Positions 1 through 12,124 of a stretch of DNA of 64,000 nt are shown piece after piece. The notes below the pieces were generated by a model. It was not told the DNA's origin, did no database searches, and saw nothing but the letters and a program-made list of their open reading frames with translations. The DNA is from Thinopyrum elongatum (Eukaryota > Streptophyta > Magnoliopsida > Poales > Poaceae): the NCBI GenBank assembly GCA_011799875.1, contig CM022298.1:283599395-283663394 (forward strand). The letters run 5' to 3'. Made by a program: the position numbers and the translations under genes. How positions within the stretch are numbered: position 1 is the stretch's first letter; each line of letters begins with the position of its first letter.

Positions 1-1960
1 TGCTGCATAGCATGCATATAGATTTATTACCTGGTCGCTAATGGTTTATCTTGTGAGTGTAGGTGGCATCGGTCTCGATCCACTACAAGCACCTCCAGTT
101 TTGCATACCTGTTTTTCGATGTTTGGTGTCATCTCTGTCCCAGCAGATTGATGCCGAGGTACCAAGTGTCCCAAACCCCATTTGCAGGATTTGTGCTCTA
201 GTATCACGCCAGTACCCTTCAGTCAACCACCCCTATTGTTTTGGTGATGGACATGTTTCCATCCCGAATCGTGCCTTCCGACTCGCTGCGTTGGCAACCC
301 TTACTGGTCTTTGTTTTCAAAAAAGGGCAATGCCAGCAAGCCCTGTTTTCCACCGCTATCCTACCCTGCCACCCATTCTTTGAACGTGTACGATTTCCTT
401 CCGTCCGCTTGATGATGATGTGGTCGTGACCTCCGTGTTCTGCTACATGATCATCAAGTCTGTCCTCACCTCTAAGCCCATCCAGATGCAACCGGTGTTC
501 AGCCCGGGATTGGTGTAGCTCTGTTTACACCAACCCCTTCCACACATGGATTCACTTTCGTGCACATCACCACAGCATATTAGATCGTAGTACCGGAGAT
601 TCTCGCGAGATTTGTGTGCTTAAGTCTACAAGCATATTATTGTTGTGAGTAGCAGTAATATGTGATGTTGCTTGAATATAATATTATTTGTATATATGCT
701 TTGTGTGATTTTGTTTTAGTCGTTTATTTTGCTTCTTTCTTTGGGCCTTCAGTGTTACCTTATTTCCCCTTAATAAAGTTGCTCATCAACCGACATCAGA
801 CCCGAAGAGTCAGTGAGGAGACAAATATTTGGAAGCTCAGTAAGATTATGGAATTCTCAGCCAACTGCATTATATTGGGAATGTCTAGTCTACAAACGAT
901 ATCCTGGCTTGATTTTCAGCATCAAGTCTACATCAGTGTGCAATCTTCAGAGCAGTAATAATGAAATCAGCCGGAAGAGAGCTTTGTGTGCATGACTAAC
1001 AGTATATTATCAGTCAAAGGTATGCTTCATATGCAAGTTTTGATTCTACAATGAGTACAATTTTGAAACATACTATACCCCGGAAGCCAGCCAGAATATG
1101 CCATCTACCCAATACTCAGCAAGAAGGACAATCAAACACCCTTCTTCATACAAGTAACCAGCATTAGAAATATTAAAGGGTATGTATATGGCATTGGGTC
1201 AACATATCCCTGATAGAAGCTTCTGGTGTAAGCAACCCTGTCTTCCAGAGAAACTTCCAATGCAAGATTCCTCTATCTTCCTCAGTACGATACGTGGATG
1301 ACTTCCCGTACAAGATACTCTGGCTTCTTCAGTAAGCTACCGCAAAAGCTTCCAGATTAAGGTACCGAGTCTTCCCCAGCAAGCCATTAAGGGGGGAAGC
1401 TTCTGAAGTACGATACCCAGCCTTCTTCCGCAAGCTTCCTTATGAAAGCTTCGAGCAGAAGCTATTCAGTCTTCCTCAGCACGATACTCTCGATGGCTTA
1501 CAACATAAGCTGTCCAATCTTCCTCAGTACGACACTGGTGCAAGATAACACACCGTGAGGTGGCAGTATATGGCAGTACATCCTAAGAATCGGATCCACA
1601 ACAACTTGGTATGAAGCAAGAATCAGTCAGAACACCAGTCCGCCTTGAGAATCAGCAACTGTGAGCATGCTGCCAAATTCATAAAAGCCACTCATATGAT
1701 GATGAAATCACGGTAAGGATCCGGCAACCTCACCAGTTATGCAAGAGGAAGAAAGCCAGTTATACACCTCAGGGGATGATGCAAGGACTGATAAACTTTG
1801 AAGAAAGATAACATGGGCAACAATTTTGGCAGTGCTTATCAAGGTCAGCTTCCTCACACCCGACAAGGTGATATCCTTAACCTTTGTCACAGTCCTGTAT
1901 GATTGACGACAACAATGAGTTCCGTACAAGCACACATGAATCGGGTATATATTATGTGAC
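1..1960 (+). mobile_element. Interior of a coding-poor LTR retrotransposon, related to the outer element
   Basis: The stretch aligns by eye with the interior of the outer element (about 24590-25700). Both share gtgagtgtaggtggcatcg near their left ends (about 54 and 24638), and both contain matching passages around the phrases ending in agtcagtgag/agtcagtgaa and gcagcaagaaggacaa-like text. No gag, protease, RT or integrase motif can be read in any frame; the longest frames are about 100 codons and look random. It is therefore a relative of a large non-autonomous derivative rather than a coding element. Its primer site and 5' LTR lie before the window. I cannot see the polypurine tract that should end the interior, so the right edge near 1960 is approximate. 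Confidence 0.55.
1270..1545 (+). repeat. Degenerate tandem repeat, about 48 bp x 6
   Basis: Six imperfect units begin near 1273, 1320, 1366, 1417, 1467 and 1515. Each has a core like cttcctcagtacgatac followed by aagctt-rich text. They lie at the place where the related outer element carries a different, 66-bp repeat. Confidence 0.6.
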
Positions 1961-4766
1961 CCAAACCAAGAAAAAGGATAAAGTTTGGTGCATTTCTATG
2001 TCCTCTAGCTGCTAGTATTTATTTTATGCCATGATATGTCCTGATGTGAGTGCCATGAGCTTGCAAACATGCCTAGTCAATGTTGCTGTTTTCATACTTG
2101 TTAATTCTGCCAAGTCTGGATCTGTTATATTGTGATGCCATGTTTACTGGATGCTACCATCAAATCTATGTATAATCTAGAGATGTTGAGTAAGCATGTT
2201 TTGAAGACCATGTTATGCTCTATCCATCCATGCCCTTATTTGCAATTATAGCATATTGTAGCTTGTTATTTTCATCCTCTCAAATTGCTTAAAAATATAA
2301 CTGTCAGTCTGTTAACAACATGTTCCTTTTTGCAAAGCTCTTTGTAATTAATCTGTGCATCTTATAAATTATGCCAATGGTTTAATTGGAAGTATGTCAT
2401 GCCTACTACATGATCATGACCTTTGGATATTTATTAAAATTTCTATGCTTGCTGTTATGTGCCTCCAAAGTCAGCATCATAATGTTACTGTTTTGCATTC
2501 CCAAATTTTCACCATATGAGAATCTGCTATTTCATGTTTGCATCTTGTCTTGATGAATGCCATGAACTTGTTGCTCCTATATATATACCAAGTTGTGTTA
2601 CTTGAGATCCATGATGTGTTCTAGCATGATATACCTTTTGATGCCATGTTCATGCACTGTAGCATACTTGTTCCATGCCTCCAACATGCCATCATATTAA
2701 CTCTGCTCATGTATATGCCCAGTTTTTCACCAAGTCCTAATCTGTGTTATAAAGTTGCTTTTTTGCATTGATCATATTGGATTAATATTGATGCCTAAGA
2801 ACCTGAACCTTAATGATATTTGAAGTATTTAATCTGTACTTGAAGTGCATATCAAATTTTTGCTCATGTGGTTTCTGTAGCATGTTGTTTTGATGATTGC
2901 AAAGTGCCTAGTTACTGTTAGACAGATTGTTGTTATATCTTGTTTTGAGTGTGTGTGTTGAACCGTTGCTCCGTTTTGGTCATGTCATATATGAAGCTTG
3001 CTTGGTTTTGCATGTAGTTTCATCATGTCATGTTGCATCCATGATTTGAGTATGTGAGCTTGATGTTTGAATGCATTTTGAATCAATGCCATGTTTAACT
3101 TGTTTTGCTCATATCTTCTAGGCCGTAGCTCCGAATTAAATGAACTTTATATGTAACTTGATTAGGAAAACGTGTAGATCATCATGGTGCATATTAACTT
3201 GCTGTTTAACAACTTCAACATGATGTGTTATTCAGATCTGGACCAATTTCGAAAATTGCATATGAGGACTTACCGGAATTGTTATATGTTGTTTCCGGCC
3301 TCATTTAAACTTGCTTTGATTGTGGGGTTCTTGTATGCATCATCTCTTGCCATGAGTAGCATCATGTAGCCTTGTCATGCGTCATACTTGGATGAGCATC
3401 ATGTCATGTTTATGTGTTGTGTGTTTACCTTGTTATTTGCTTCTTTCCGGTTGTGCTTCTACTCGATAGTTCCTGTTCCGTTGCAATTGTTAGGACTCGT
3501 TCGACTACGCTTGGTTCGTCTACGCCCGTTCATCTTCTTCATGGACTCGGTCTTCTTCCTAGCGGGATTTCAAGCAAGATGATCGTTACCCTGGATACCA
3601 CTACTATCTTTGCTTTGCTAGTTGTCTTGATGCTATCGCTATGTCGCGCTACCTACCACTCGTTTATCCAGCCTCCCAAATTGCCATGATAAGCCTCTAA
3701 CCTTTCCACCATCCCAGCAAACTGTTGTTTGGCTATGTTACCGCTTTGCTCAACCCCTCTTATAGCGTTGCTAGCTGCAGGTGCAGTGCAGGTTGTTCCA
3801 TGTTGGGACATGGATATCATGGGATATCACAATATCTCTTACTTAATTAATGCACATATATACTTGGTAATGGGTGGAAGGCTCGGCCTTTTGCCTGGTG
3901 TTTTGTTTCACTCATGCTGCCCTAGTTTCCGTCATACCGGTGTTATGTTCCTTGATTTTGCGTTCGTAACACAGTCGGGGTTTATGGGCCCCCCTTGACA
4001 GTTCGCTTTGAATAAAACTCCTCCAGCAAGGCCCAACATTTGTTTTAACATTTGCCCAACATAATAAACCTGATAATAAATTTGATGCATAGGGAGTTAG
4101 CGCTGCCCGAGGATTGTTAATTCCACATAATACAGGGGGGCCAGTGCTATTGGTGCTGGTTCAAACTAGAGCACTGTGTGGGGCCGCCCCTTGGCAACTT
4201 GGTATTTTGGCACCTGTACGCGTCGCTTATCCGCCGTGTCCTAAGAACGAGATACGCGGCTCCTATCAGGATCGTCGACACGTCGGGAGGTCTTGATGGA
4301 CTTGTTTTACCATTGTCGAAATGTCTTGTGAACCAGGATTCCGAGCTTGATCGGGTTGTTCCGAGAGGAGGATTTTCCTCCGTTGATCATGAGAGTTTGT
4401 GATGGACTAAGTTGGGACACCCCAGCAGGGTTTGATCTTTCGAAAGCCGTGTCCGCAGTTATGTGGCAGATGGGAATTTTTAATATCCGGTTTTAGAGAA
4501 CTTGACACCAGATCCAAAATAAAATACACCAACCGCGTGTGTAACCATGACCGTCTCTTTTCGAGTGAGTTTGAGAAGAGAACATGGTGGGGTTATGTTT
4601 GAACATAAGTAGTTCAGGATCACTTATTGATCATTACTAGTTTGCTACCGTTATGCGTAGTTTCTCTTCTTATTCTTGTACTCGTAAGTTAGCCACCATA
4701 CAATGCATAGTGCTGCTGCAACCTCACCACTTATCCATTCCATATCCATTAAGCTGCTGCAACCTC
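1961..4766. mobile_element. LTR-like, non-coding retrotransposon fragment
   Basis: About 2.8 kb without coding signal, T-rich in its first half with recurrent tgccatgtt-like phrases. The last 600 bases (cgtcgacacgtcgggaggtc, gagagtttgtgatggac, ttcaggatcacttattgatc, agccaccata) resemble an LTR type that is very frequent in Triticeae; that is recognition from memory, not a search. I see no TG start or CA end, no primer site and no target duplication. The right end is a deletion junction at 4766-4774. The left end is uncertain because the neighbouring interior shows no polypurine tract, so this could be that element's own LTR or a separate fragment. Confidence 0.45.
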
Positions 4767-4771
4767 ACCAC
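4712..4771 (+). repeat. 19-bp direct repeat next to the deletion junction
   Basis: gctgctgcaacctcaccac occurs at 4712-4730 and again at 4753-4771, 41 bp apart. The second copy abuts the point where the truncated Tat LTR begins, so it may be filler DNA or a slipped duplication made during end joining. Confidence 0.7.
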
Positions 4772-5193
4772 CTTTTGTCAGGATAAGATGTACTACTTGT
4801 CCCCTTTCAAATTGGCCATTGTGGAATCCCTTCCCGCCTTCGTTTTCAGGGAAGAGGACCGAGGCCACTATATATAGGATAGCCACCACCATAGAAGGGG
4901 AGATCGGATCGAAGCCGGAACAACTCACTCTCACCAGAGCAAACCTCGCGAGCTTGTTCATCCTCTGTACTAGTTCATCCTCAAGCCCTCATGAGGCTAA
5001 TCCACCACAAAGCAGGAGTAGGGTTTTACACCACAAGGTGGCCCGAACCTGGGTAAACTGCCGTGTTCATCTTCTTCCTTGTTCATCGAGCTAGGCTGTA
5101 GGGCGACAGGTTGGTTGGCTGGAGAGGTTGAGTTCTTCGCACATGCCCCAGAGTTCGAACCTTCTTTGGGTCTGCGGAGCCCTGCATCCGACA
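4767..5193 (+). repeat. LTR A, 5'-truncated Tat LTR
   Basis: It matches LTR B from about 7312 to 7738 and LTR C in the same way, and has no counterpart to the first 433 or so bases of LTR B. It keeps the TATA box (tatatata, 4869-4876) and ends ccgaca at 5193, directly before the primer-site-like sequence. The break lies in accaccttt (4766-4774), which is also present in LTR B at 7312-7320. Confidence 0.85.
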
Positions 5194-5213
5194 TTTGGCG
5201 CACCAGGTAGGGG
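5194..5213 (+). other. Primer-binding-site-like sequence after LTR A
   Basis: tttggcgcaccaggtagggg follows the LTR end at once, as a minus-strand primer site should. It resembles primer sites of plant Tat elements (compare the site at 55815). I do not assign the tRNA. Confidence 0.6.
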
Positions 5214-5266
5214 CGTGTCGAAGCCTCTCGCTCACCGCTTGTTCCACCACTATCTCGCTGTTCCGA

Positions 5267-5460
5267 TGGCTGATGCTCGTCATGTTCGTTCCGAGCGCCG
5301 GGCCGCTCGTGTTGCCCAGACGGCACCCGCGGGCAACGGTGTCCCTCGCCGCTCTGCCACCCTGGTGGCTAATGCTGCCGCCGACCCTGCTGCCCGCGAG
5401 CAGCAGGACTTGTCACTGCCGTTGTCCGTACAGCGCGACGGCCGCATCGCGCCTCCGTCA
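5267..5460 (+). pseudogene. gag: gag N-terminus, copy A, cut by a deletion
   Basis: The reading frame opens MADARHVRSERRAARVAQ and is closely similar to the gag start after LTR B (7811). It runs without a stop for about 65 codons and then passes straight into sequence that belongs to the antisense 3' ORF of the element. In the B copy gag continues past the equivalent point (about 8005). At the junction, near 5455-5462, gag reads tccgtcacc and the aORF region reads tccgtgacc, a short imperfect homology typical of illegitimate recombination. The capsid, protease and everything up to the aORF are lost, so this copy cannot make a Gag protein. Confidence 0.8.
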
Positions 5461-6571
5461 CCGGGGGCTCGGCGGCACCATCATCGTCGGGGAGGCCGCG
5501 CAGAAGCTCCCTTTGGGATGGAGGAGAGGTCTCCGCCGCGTCGTCCACGGTCGCCTCCGAGTCCTCCTCCCCCTCTTCCTCGGCGTCGTCGCCAGAAGAC
5601 ACCAGCATAGGGGGGTTCGGGAGCTCGGGTGGCACGAGCCCCAGCTCATTGAAGACGGGCATGGTGGCGGCCAGCACTGCCCCGTCAGCACGGTGGTACA
5701 GCGGGATGTAGGCCGCCGAGAGGTTGCCCGGATCCCTCTCAAGCAAGGTATGCATGGCTTTGTCCAGCTCCTCGCCCGTCAAGCTCCCTGGGCGTAGCCG
5801 GATGTCGTCCTCTGCGCCCTTGAGCTCCCACATGGGGCGCGAGTGTGCCTGAAGCGGGGCCAAGCGCTGGGTCATGAACTCCGTGACGAGCATGGCCCCC
5901 GTCAGCACCCCGGCCTCCATGTCCGCCATCATCTTCTTCAAGACTGGTGCTACTCGGGGGTCGATGAGCTTCTCGTGACCCCACCGGTCGAGCTTCTCCA
6001 GCAGCTCGGTTGGCAACTCCAGCCGCGCGTGGAGGTCCCTGGCGTCCATGAAGACCCACTTGCGTTGGAAGTTCTCCACCTTCTTCCCAGCCTTCATGAG
6101 CATGTTGCCGCTGTGGGCTACGGCAAAGGAGGCGCAGCCCGAACGCTGGGTTGGGTCATGTATCCGAAAGTAGAAGAAGTGGTGGAGGAGTGCGACAAAT
6201 GGCCTCACGCCCACGAACGCCTTGCAATAAAAGGAGAAGATCGACTGGAGAAGGATGGAGTTGGGCTGAAGATGCAAAGCCTGAACCTGGTAATGGTCGA
6301 GGACGGCAGTGAAGAACTTGGAGAAAGGCGGGATGAGCCCCGCGAAGACGCAGTGAAAGAAGAAGGGATATAACGTCCCCGCCAGGGTCCTCTAGTCAGC
6401 AGAGCCTACCAGGAGCATCATCTCCTTCGACTCATTGTCATTGCTCGCCGTCAGCGGGAGCGCGGCGGCAAGGTGCCTCTCCTCGGTAATGGAAGATGCG
6501 CCAAGGGCCGGCGCGGGAGAAGAAGAGGAACTCGTGGCCTGCGCGGCCGGCTTCGCCTTCCCAGATGCCAT
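5461..6571 (-). pseudogene. Antisense ORF of the Tat element, copy A (N-terminal part)
   Basis: Read on the minus strand from the ATG at 6571 (start MASGKAKPAAQ) this is homologous to the start of the aORF in copy C (50314). A TAG at 6394-6392 interrupts it where copy C reads Q; after that it stays open through the conserved block (TQRSGCASFAVAHSGNMLMK, then FQRKWVFMD) and an acidic stretch (DDAEEEGEEDSEATVDD). It enters antisense gag sequence at the deletion and closes at 5369. The conserved block resembles the 'putative gypsy type transposon' domain (Pfam Transposase_28) known from antisense ORFs of plant Tat elements. The function of that protein is not known. Copy A lacks the C-terminal coiled-coil half. 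Confidence 0.75.
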
Positions 6572-6878
6572 CTGCGAAGAGCTCGGAGAAGGGACGTGGA
6601 AGGGAGAAGGAATTCGACAAGATATGGAGGTGCTCTCAGCAGGGAGAAAGGGGATCTGGAGCAATGCGAAGAGAAGGCAATGACGGTGCGGCATGGGCGC
6701 AAGTCTTTGTCAGCCTGGGGCAGTTGCCGAGGTGGCGTGGGGAAGCGGAGATGCCTACGTCCCATCAGGCGCCATGCGTTAGCCTGGTCCGCAGGTGATT
6801 GGGGCCCGCGGCGCTTCATCCTTGCCCTTTGGCTTCGCCTCGAAGCCAAGTCCGAGCGCGCCTTGGGCCCGGGGCTAC

Positions 6879-7738
6879 TATCGGTGTTCTGGGAACCGGG
6901 GTACCTAGACTTGCCTGCCTGCGGCCCATGGCGTGGCGCCATCGACGGCCTAGTATGGCCCATCTACAACACCTTCAAGACAAGACCCTCGCGAGGCGGG
7001 CGACGTCAAGACCTGTGGAGGGAGCGGCCTCCTTAGGCTGGCTCCTGAGGAGCGGAGATTTCTATGTAGATGCCCATATCATGAGGTGGAGGTGACGCAA
7101 GACATGACGACCAAGGCCAGGCGGGCGCTAGCGGGCGCAGAGCAGCAGGTTTCCTATTTGGTGCTAAGGAGGCAAGCGCAGGCGCGGGGTCCCGAGGAAT
7201 CACCCAAAGGTTTCCATTCCCGTGCAATGAGACCAAGACCACCAGGACGTCATGATAGATGTCATCGCCGAGCCCACTGTAGCGTCACGGCAAGAAGCTT
7301 TGCAGGCGAAGACCACCTTTCGTCAGGATAAGATGTACTACTTGTCCCCTTTCAAATTGGCCATTGTGGAATCCCTTCCCGCTTTCTTTTTCATGGAAGA
7401 GGACCGAGGCCACTATATATAGGCTAGCCACCACCATAGAAGGGGAGTTCGGATCGAATTCGGAACAACTCACTCTCACCAGAGCAAGCCTTGCGAGCTT
7501 GTTCATCCTCTGTACTAGTTCATCCTCAGCCCCTCATGAGGCTAATCCACCACAAAGCAGGAGTAGGGTTTTACACCGCAAGGTGGCCCGAACCTGGGTA
7601 AACTGCTGTGTTCATCTTCTTCCTTGTTCATCGAGCTAGGCTGTAGGGCGACAGGTTGGTTGGCTGGAGAGATTGAGTTCTTCGCACACGCCCCAGAGTT
7701 CGAACCTTCTTTGGGTCTGCGGAGCCCTGCATCCGACA
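6879..7738 (+). repeat. LTR B, complete Tat LTR (860 bp)
   Basis: It begins tatcggtgttctggga, with TA in place of the usual TG, right after a G-rich tract (gggcccggggctac, 6865-6878) that fits a polypurine tract. It ends ccgaca at 7738. The TATA box is tatatata at 7414-7421. LTR B is 17 bp shorter than LTR C because C carries an extra ggccaagcctcgtgagg-like segment near 50741. B serves as the 3' LTR of the A-B unit and the 5' LTR of the B-C unit. Confidence 0.85.
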
Positions 7739-7758
7739 TTTGGCGCGCAAGGTAGGGG
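7739..7758 (+). other. Primer-binding-site-like sequence after LTR B
   Basis: tttggcgcgcaaggtagggg starts directly after the LTR. It differs at two bases from the copy after LTR A. Confidence 0.6.
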
Positions 7759-7810
7759 CGTGTCGAAGCCTCTCTCTCACCGCTCGTTCCACCACCGTCT
7801 CGCCGTTCCG

Positions 7811-8735
7811 ATGGCTGACGCTCGCCGTGTTCGTGCCGAGCGCCGGGCCGCTCGTGTTGCCCAAACGGCACTCGCGGGCAACGGCATCCCTCGCCGCTCT
7901 TCCTCCCCGGTGGCTAATGCCGCCACCGACCCTGCTGCCAGTGAGCAGCAGGACTCGTCACTGCCGCCGTCGGTACAACGCGACGGCCGCACCGCGCCTC
8001 CGTCACCCACTCCAGCCACGGAGTCGTCTTCTCACGGTCGTCGTGGGCCAGCGAATGCGCAGTCTGCGCTACTCATGGCACGCGAGCTTATGTGCTATCG
8101 TCCAGCCAATGACCTCTACGATGACTGGCTTGCCCGCATCACTGAGCTCGTCAACGCCACTGGCGAAGCCCCTGCACCATCTCGTTCGCTTTGCCCTCTG
8201 CTGTCCCAGGTGGGTGATGTGGCCCACGGCGCACTTCCTCCCCCTCCGCTGCATGGCGAGGGCCCCGAGCCGAGGCGTGAAGTTCCCCAGCATGACCCAC
8301 CGCGCAGAGCGCCAGCGCGCGATGAAGAAAGCTGCCAGGTGGTGTAGCGGCCCCAAGGAGAAGCGCGTGCGCTTCCAGCACTGCCACGTCAAGACCGCGC
8401 ACCGCCAGATGCGGCCACGTGTGGGCATCAAGATCAGGCGCCTCCCAGGTGGATGGCCCCGAGGAATGCGGCAGGGTGCCATGCTTTCACCCCCGAGCTG
8501 TGCCGCGTCGTCTGGCCCGGCAAGTTCAAGCCGGATCTGCCTCCGCGCTACGATGGCAGCCCTGACCCCACTGAGTTCTTCCAGCTCTATGAGCAGAGCA
8601 TCGAGGCGGCGGACGACAACGAGAAGGTCATGGCGAACTGGTTCCCCATGGCCCACAAGGACGGCGCGCGCTCTTGGCTCCTGAACCTTCCGGTGGGGTC
8701 GATCTCCTCCTAGGATGAGCTACACGAGCGCTTCA
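7811..8735 (+). pseudogene. gag: gag, 5' part (copy B), interrupted by the outer element
   Basis: The ATG at 7811 (MADARRVRAERRAARVAQ) opens a frame that runs through a low-complexity N-terminus into the capsid-like region (WPGKFKPDLPPRYDGSPDP, then FFQLYEQSIEAA and ARSWLLNLP). This layout is typical of the retrotransposon gag family of plant gypsy elements. The frame is broken by TAG at 8345-8347 and TAG at 8711-8713, both without a frameshift. At 8735 it is split by the outer element and resumes in the same frame at 43771 (direct duplication of CTTCA). Gag would form the virus-like particle. With two nonsense codons and a 35-kb insertion this copy is dead. Confidence 0.85.
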
Positions 8736-10397
8736 TGTAACACCCTGGATTTTGCCCTTTTTCTTTTTCTTTTGATTTTGGTTCGGTTTCGCTTTTCTGT
8801 GGCTTAGTGTCTTGCAACCTGGAGGGATCACTCTTCATTCATCTTCCCTAGTGGCTTGCCAACCTCAAAACCATCCCAAGACCATGTCATTTCCATCTTG
8901 GACCAACCCCAATATTCTTTTCCTTGGGCAAATTCCGTTTTCTATTAAAGGAATAACCCTGTCTGTCCTGGGTTGTGAAGCAACCCACATTTCCATCATT
9001 CCCAAAATTCCCAAATAATTCTCATAAATTGTTTGGGTCAGATCTTCCACAAATATGTCAAACCCTTCCTTGACATGTTCAAAAATATTTCACCAATATT
9101 CCTTTTCTGATTCTGCCCTATCTATCAGGTTGAGAAGCAAGTACCCTTTTAATTTGCTTGCTTGGTCTCAAACTTTTTGGGCATTCTTTTCTATTCATAT
9201 CATTGCCACATGCCAAGATTCAACTTTATTTGGATATTAAATCTCCCTTGGCTAATTTCCAAAGTTTCGGGTCAACTGGAATCTTTGTGAAGCAAGTGCT
9301 AGCTAGGAATATCCAAATGAGTTGAAATTTTGCAAGCATTTTCATATGCTCAAATAATGACTATCCACCAAGTTTCAACCTTATCCAATCAACTATGGGA
9401 GCCTACCATCAAATCTTGGTTTCTGGTTAGATTTTCACATTATGAAGTAATTATATTTTATACTGCTACATAATTGCTAAAAATTTACCAGAGCATTCTA
9501 CTACCCATATAACCTATCTCCACAAAATTTGGGCTCATTTAAAATCCCCAATTATTCCCTAGAATTTTTCTAAGATTCTGGTCGGAGAGGATAGCTGTGA
9601 AGGAAGTACCATTTTGGCTTGTCCAAATGGCATGAAATTTTTATGGCACTCTCATATGACCATATCATCATCCTATGCCCAATTTCAGCTCAAGTTGCCA
9701 CTCCATGTGAGTGGCACATCAAGATTGAGCTTCTGGACCAGATTGGTCAGTTGCAAAGCAACTACATTAAAACTTGGTCCATTTGTTTCCAAACTTCCCA
9801 GGATTATAGTCCTTCCTACCCTAAACCTCCCAGACATCACACTTGGCTCTTATCCCTTTCCTGTTGATCACAGTTTCAGGCAACAGTTGGATGCAGTAAA
9901 CTTCAGAGGATCATTCACATCCAACCACAGTGACTTTCACCGAGCCATCACCTCCCTGAGACTGTGCCTTGGAGGCACAACACTCTGGACATGATGTGGC
10001 CGGTCAGGGTACACCACGTGCGCCAGTTCACGCGTTGACCACGCGTCTGGCATGCCAGCCAGCGCGCTCTGGCGATGGAACCCTTCGGCCTCGTCCGTTC
10101 CTTCTCTCCCTCGCCACTTAAACATGTCTAGAAGCTTCCCCTTGGCCTCGTCTTCTATCTGGAAGCCTCTTCCCCTCCTCTTTCCCTCTCTTCACACCAC
10201 GGCGATCGCCGCCGCGGCACTGCTCACCCGTGACCGCCGTATACATCCAAGCCGAACCCTCTTGAGCTCACCAGCGCAGTCCCCTCCTTCTGTTGATGTC
10301 AGGTCAGTACCAACCCTCGCTCGCCAGCTCACCACAAGCACCAGGACGGCGATAAGCCTGCCACGGCGGAAAATCTTATCGGGTGGCCATGGCCAGC

Positions 10398-10404
10398 TAT
10401 ATAA
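10398..10404 (+). promoter_or_regulatory. TATA box in outer 5' LTR
   Basis: tatataa lies in the GC-rich core and is conserved at 28902-28908 in the 3' LTR. It is the best candidate promoter of the element, giving an R region of roughly 2.5 kb or more. Confidence 0.6.
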
Positions 10405-12100
10405 GCTACGGCCCCGAGCCCCTCCCCGAGCATCCACCACTCCCCATCGGCCTCCCCACTCCCTCCTAGCCCTCCCAGGCCCCTCCAACCGTCCCCGGGG
10501 CTCCTCCCTGCTCGCTACGGCCACCACGGCCATCGCCGGCCGCCGCTCAAATTCGAGCAGTCCGGCCACTCCCTCCTCACCTAGCCTTCCCCAAAGAGCC
10601 TCCTCGACCTCCTAGATCATCCCCAGTACCCCGCAGCAGCCGCGACGTCCCTGAGCCATACTCCCCATCACAGCCCGCCAACACCGTCCACCGCGGCCGA
10701 CCCTCCGCTCACCTCCGAGCCCCTCGCAGGTCGTTCTGTGCACGAATGGATTCGCCTCGCTCTCCTGAGTCCGCCGGTAGGTCGGGCGCCACCTGCGATG
10801 GCTTGTGCCGGCAGCAAACCTTGTCGGGGCCGGCCCTGTCCTCGGCTAGGCGCGGGCATGGAGGAAGAAGAAGGTCCTGGCAAGGCGGGCCCCACCTGCG
10901 CGCGGACCCCACCAGTCAGCCACACGGGAGGTTGACCTCGGACCGCTGAGGTGGATAAGTGGAAGCGTACTCTACAGAGTACGCGACCGTAGCGCCGAAG
11001 ACGTATTTTCTCAAAGTGCGCAACCGGCCAAACTAGCAGGGACCTGAATGTAATTAATATTTCTGCAGATTAGTCCCTGGTAGAAGAACCACTATAACTT
11101 TTGGCCTGTGACTCCGATCGAGGTGATTCCAAAGCCCACTTCTTCGTCTCTTCGAGCCCGACTCGTTGGTATCATTTTCACTATGTGGTCCCACTGTGGA
11201 AATGACCATTTTACCCTTGCCGTAAACAGCCCCCTCCGAGAGAGAACTGTTTTCGGCAGTCAACTCCGCGGACTCTCCACACTTCTTCCCGATGGTCCCT
11301 TCCTCCCCAGGCAAGCCACAGCTCTCATCTGCATCATTGCATTGCAATATCATAGTTTAACTAATTACTTTAATAGCAAGTATGAGTTATTTGTGAAATG
11401 AATTGGACTATGCAATGTTGGAGTTAATTCTCGGATAGGTGACTACCATGTTGAGTACCGGATTACTAGTGACTAGTAGTTTACCCACTTGTTGATACTA
11501 TGATGTTGAGATCACTGTCTATGATTATTTTGGATTTCATCCGGCAGTTCGTGCAGATGAGTTAGTAGTAGTGGCATAAGCATACTGGTTACCGAATTTC
11601 TGGCCGGATATTGTTTGGACTTGGATTGCTATGATATCGGATTGTCAGCCATGACAGAGATTGTTCGGAGATAGGATATTTCATGGTTGATCCAGAGTCA
11701 CCTGTCCGGACTTATCCGTGCAGCCACATTTGCCGGTATGGGACGGCCTTGACTTGGTCTGATCGCGTGCTCTTGCACCGGTACCGCCCGACAGGAAAGG
11801 TTATGCGTGCGCGCTACCCTGGCCCGGTAGGCGGCGATAGCCTTGTGAGCCCAGTTGAGTTATATGGTACTAGGTCCTTGTTTGGGACAGTTTGTTAGCC
11901 ATGATGGTGGCAGGTGTCACGCGGTGACATAGGGGCCACCCAGGGCAGGACTCCGGGGGAGGATGATTGCCGGTGGTACGATGGGAGAGTCACGGGTCAG
12001 GCGGGTTTCGTTGGAGCAACGCTGGTCCACCCGAATGGGATCACGAGGTCAGGTGCTCCATGGTGTGGGTAAAGTGCGCAACCTCTGCAGAGTGTAAAAT

Positions 12101-12124
12101 CTATTCGAATAGCCGTGTCCACGG
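12101..12124 (+). promoter_or_regulatory. Double palindrome, outer 5' LTR
   Basis: ctattcgaatag (perfect 12-bp palindrome) is followed directly by ccgtgtccacgg (inverted repeat ccgtg/cacgg around tc). The same pair occurs in the LTRs of the unrelated nested family. Confidence 0.7.

Noticed and set aside
5195..5797. Plus-strand frame of 200 codons across the gag-aORF junction
   Set aside because: It is a shadow in another frame of gag and of the minus-strand aORF.
7740..8684. Plus-strand frame of 314 codons overlapping gag
   Set aside because: Out-of-frame shadow of gag. The true frame is fixed by the MADARRV start, the capsid motifs and continuity with 43771.
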